A stretch of 8,515 nucleotides of DNA from Anaerolineaceae bacterium (lineage in GTDB: Bacteria; Chloroflexota; Anaerolineae; Anaerolineales; Anaerolineaceae). The stretch spans positions 1 to 8,515 of the forward strand of contig DPKV01000253.1 in assembly GCA_003542325.1 (NCBI GenBank). Reading direction: 5' to 3'. Position numbers and translations under genes: made by a program. Under the pieces are notes generated by a model, which saw only the letters and a program-made list of their open reading frames with translations, was not told the origin of the DNA and did not search any database. Positions within the stretch are counted from its first letter, which is position 1. Each line of letters starts with the position of its first letter. Below, in pieces: positions 7,226 through 8,515 of this stretch.

Positions 7226-7262
7226 TCCATGGCGTCCCACTTTTCTCCACTTTTAACCACTA
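7225..7262 (-). promoter_or_regulatory. MraZ-box operator array of the dcw operon
   Basis: On the minus strand three repeats AGTGGTTAAA, AGTGGAGAAA and AGTGGGACGC follow one another with exact 10-bp period; their TGG triplets begin at 7259, 7249 and 7239. A fourth, weaker ATGGAG continues the phase, with TGG at 7229. This fits the TGGGN boxes spaced by 5 nt known for E. coli MraZ and the AAAGTG-type boxes reported for Mycoplasma MraZ. The array begins a few bases downstream of the expected transcription start of the promoter at 7271-7299, a good place for repression. Binding is inferred from this pattern and from mraZ being the next gene. Confidence 0.85.
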
Positions 7263-7270
7263 GTGACCCT

Positions 7271-7299
7271 AGTATAGCGTAATTAGGGTTAAAAATCAA
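7271..7299 (-). promoter_or_regulatory. Sigma-70-type promoter for the mraZ/dcw operon
   Basis: Minus-strand -35 TTGATT (7294-7299) and -10 TATACT (7271-7276) are separated by exactly 17 bp. The -10 matches the consensus at five of six positions and the -35 at four. Transcription would start near 7263-7265, leaving a leader of about 85 nt that contains the MraZ boxes, the hairpin and the ribosome site. This is the only well-formed promoter seen in the window. Confidence 0.75.
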
Positions 7300-7487
7300 G
7301 ACTATAGGAGCGAATTAAAGTTATTCAGATACGAATTGTCTGATACGGGAAAATGTGTTATGGGTAGAAAAATCGCTCGATTTATTCATCGAAAAGTTAT
7401 TTATGAAATACTTCCTCAATCAATTATAACAGAAATGAGCTGATTTCAAAATTGTCCAGTCTGGCGATGGGTTGGGGGACTGCTATG
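7300..7487. other. AT-rich intergenic segment between transporter and dcw promoter
   Basis: Together with 7179-7299 this makes the only non-coding stretch above 300 bases. It is visibly AT-richer than the coding regions. It contains a 14-base dyad AAATCG-CT-CGATTT (7370-7383), an overlapping TCGAT/ATCGA pair (7377-7392), a repeated GATACG (7328-7333 and 7342-7347) and a possible second promoter (7423-7451). No small gene with a plausible ribosome site, no tRNA and no convincing terminator for the transporter gene were seen. Confidence 0.6.
7423..7451 (-). promoter_or_regulatory. Possible second, distal promoter toward mraZ
   Basis: A perfect minus-strand TATAAT (7423-7428) is present. Upstream candidates are TTGAAA (7444-7449), with a short 15-bp spacer, or TTTTGA (7446-7451), with a 17-bp spacer. 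It would give a leader of about 240 nt before mraZ. In AT-rich DNA such matches arise by chance, so this is a weak call. Confidence 0.25.
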
Positions 7488-8513
7488 TTAGGGGGTGTCA
7501 ACTTCGCCGGCATCCAATTGACGAATGTTTCGGTTAAGGATGGCAAAAACACTTAATATGCATATCCCAAGCGCTGAGATGATATAAACCAATCCGTACT
7601 GCCTGCCTGGCGCATTGCCCTGGAGTTGACCTAAAAATCCGGTCGCTGAACCTAGCCCCATGAATTTGGAAGAGGTAAATACGTAATCGGCGAGGATCCC
7701 CGACAAAGCCATGGAAACCAGGTTGTTGACTTGGCCGATGGTGATCCGCATGGAGAAAATCCGGCCCTGGATGTCGTGGGGAACCTTAATTTGCCAGATT
7801 GCGCCCAGCAGTGAGCTGGATATAGGGTCAAAGAAAGTGCAAATGACCATCCCAATTACAACCAGGTAAAAGTGAGAAGCGACGCCGATGATCAAAGTGC
7901 CAATACCGGATAAGAAAATCGCTAGGTAACCTGCCGCGACCCGATTCTTCTTTGGCCCTCCCCAGGCACTGATCACAAAACCGCTGATCAACAGTGCTAT
8001 CCCGGCGGAAAATTGGATAATGCTTAAATTCGTCTCATTCCCGAAGGATAAAACAAGTGGGAAAGTGACTATCGCACCAAGGCCGACGAAGAAATTGATG
8101 CCTGCGCCAAACAACAATAACCCCAGCAAGCCTTTCCTGCCGGTAAGGTATTTCCAGGAGAATTTAAAATCGCTCACCACAACCTGCAAGCGGTTTTTCT
8201 TAATCTCCGGTTCGTCCGTTTGGGTGACAAGGTCGGGTTGGGGGATCGGAATCAGGATGAGAATGATCACGGCGACCAGGAAGGTTGCCAGGTCAACCAT
8301 AATGATGCCCCCAAGTCCAATGGTTGAATATAACAGCGCTCCCAGTATGGGCGTCAATAATAAAATGGCTGCATCACCGAATTGCCGGATGCCCCCAAAT
8401 CTGACCAGTTCTTCCTTCGGTATCATTGTGGCAGTCGCTGCCATATACGCGGGGTTTTGAAAGGCACCAAACACCGCGCTGAGAAAAGCGCTGAGGTAAA
8501 TCGGTCTGGCTGA
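7488..8513 (-). CDS. MFS transporter, N-terminus cut by window edge
   Basis: Membrane transporter of the major facilitator superfamily, most like the MefA/EntS-type efflux group (Pfam MFS_3 style). The frame stays open to the right edge, so the true start lies outside; 341 C-terminal codons of an expected ~420-440 are visible, ending with TAA at 7488. About eight to ten hydrophobic segments are seen. Supporting stretches are FGAFQNPAYMAATATMIPKE early in the visible part, a charged central cytoplasmic loop (around TQTDEPEIKKNRLQ) that leads into FKFSWKYLTGRKG, and DIQGRIFSMRITIGQ later, a position where this group has a conserved GR-x-F-S-x-R. The substrate cannot be read from the sequence. 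It is co-directional with the dcw operon but separated by 309 bases containing a separate promoter, so it is probably an unrelated accessory neighbour. Confidence 0.82.
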   Translation of the reverse strand, partial: SARPIYLSAFLSAVFGAFQNPAYMAATATMIPKEELVRFGGIRQFGDAAILLLTPILGALLYSTIGLGGIIMVDLATFLVAVIILILIPIPQPDLVTQTDEPEIKKNRLQVVVSDFKFSWKYLTGRKGLLGLLLFGAGINFFVGLGAIVTFPLVLSFGNETNLSIIQFSAGIALLISGFVISAWGGPKKNRVAAGYLAIFLSGIGTLIIGVASHFYLVVIGMVICTFFDPISSSLLGAIWQIKVPHDIQGRIFSMRITIGQVNNLVSMALSGILADYVFTSSKFMGLGSATGFLGQLQGNAPGRQYGLVYIISALGICILSVFAILNRNIRQLDAGEVDTP

Positions 8514-8515
8514 AA

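Noticed and set aside
7456..7482. Possible terminator after the transporter gene (CAGTC / GACTG)
   Set aside because: The stem is only 5 bp with a 16-base loop and the following T-run is short, so it is too weak to call. Transcription may run on toward mraZ or stop by another mechanism.
8020..8460. Open frame of 146 codons on the plus strand
   Set aside because: Antisense to the transporter membrane segments; its composition is as expected from the reverse of hydrophobic codons.
1..8515. CRISPR arrays, insertion sequences, tRNA or rRNA genes, prophage or defence genes
   Set aside because: None seen. The window is a compact housekeeping operon plus one transporter, without long repeats, transposase-like proteins or clover-leaf segments.

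Overview
The window carries the promoter-proximal part of a dcw (division and cell wall) gene cluster. Every gene is on the minus strand, so transcription runs from high to low coordinates: mraZ, rsmH, an ftsL-like gene, ftsI, murF, mraY and murD, with murD cut by the left edge. At the right, upstream of mraZ and in the same direction, is a partial major facilitator superfamily (MFS) transporter. Gene order, protein style and base composition (about half G+C, with mixed ATG and GTG starts) suggest a Chloroflexota bacterium, probably class Anaerolineae. That placement is an inference from the look of the proteins, not from any search.

Region by region: 7488-8513 is the C-terminal part of the transporter. 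7179-7487 is a 309-base AT-richer intergenic region. It holds a good housekeeping promoter (7271-7299), an array of TGG-type MraZ boxes in exact 10-bp phase just downstream of it (7225-7262), and a 7-bp leader hairpin (7208-7225) before the mraZ ribosome binding site. From 7178 to the left edge there is almost no non-coding DNA. Junctions, in order: mraZ/rsmH 4-nt overlap, rsmH/ftsL 23-nt gap, ftsL/ftsI 4-nt overlap, ftsI/murF 11-nt gap, murF/mraY 1-nt overlap, mraY/murD 3-nt gap. This is one tightly coupled operon.

Functionally, MraZ is the likely autoregulator. RsmH methylates 16S rRNA. The FtsL-like protein and FtsI are divisome components, FtsI being the septal transpeptidase. MurF completes the UDP-MurNAc-pentapeptide, MraY moves it to the lipid carrier to make lipid I, and MurD adds D-glutamate early in the same pathway. 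The most notable absence is murE, which in the classical order lies between ftsI and murF; here only 11 bases separate those two genes.

Nothing here looks like an undescribed system. The points most worth a second look are the MraZ operator array, the missing murE, the loss of two normally invariant asparagines in MurF, and a G8 run near the start of rsmH.
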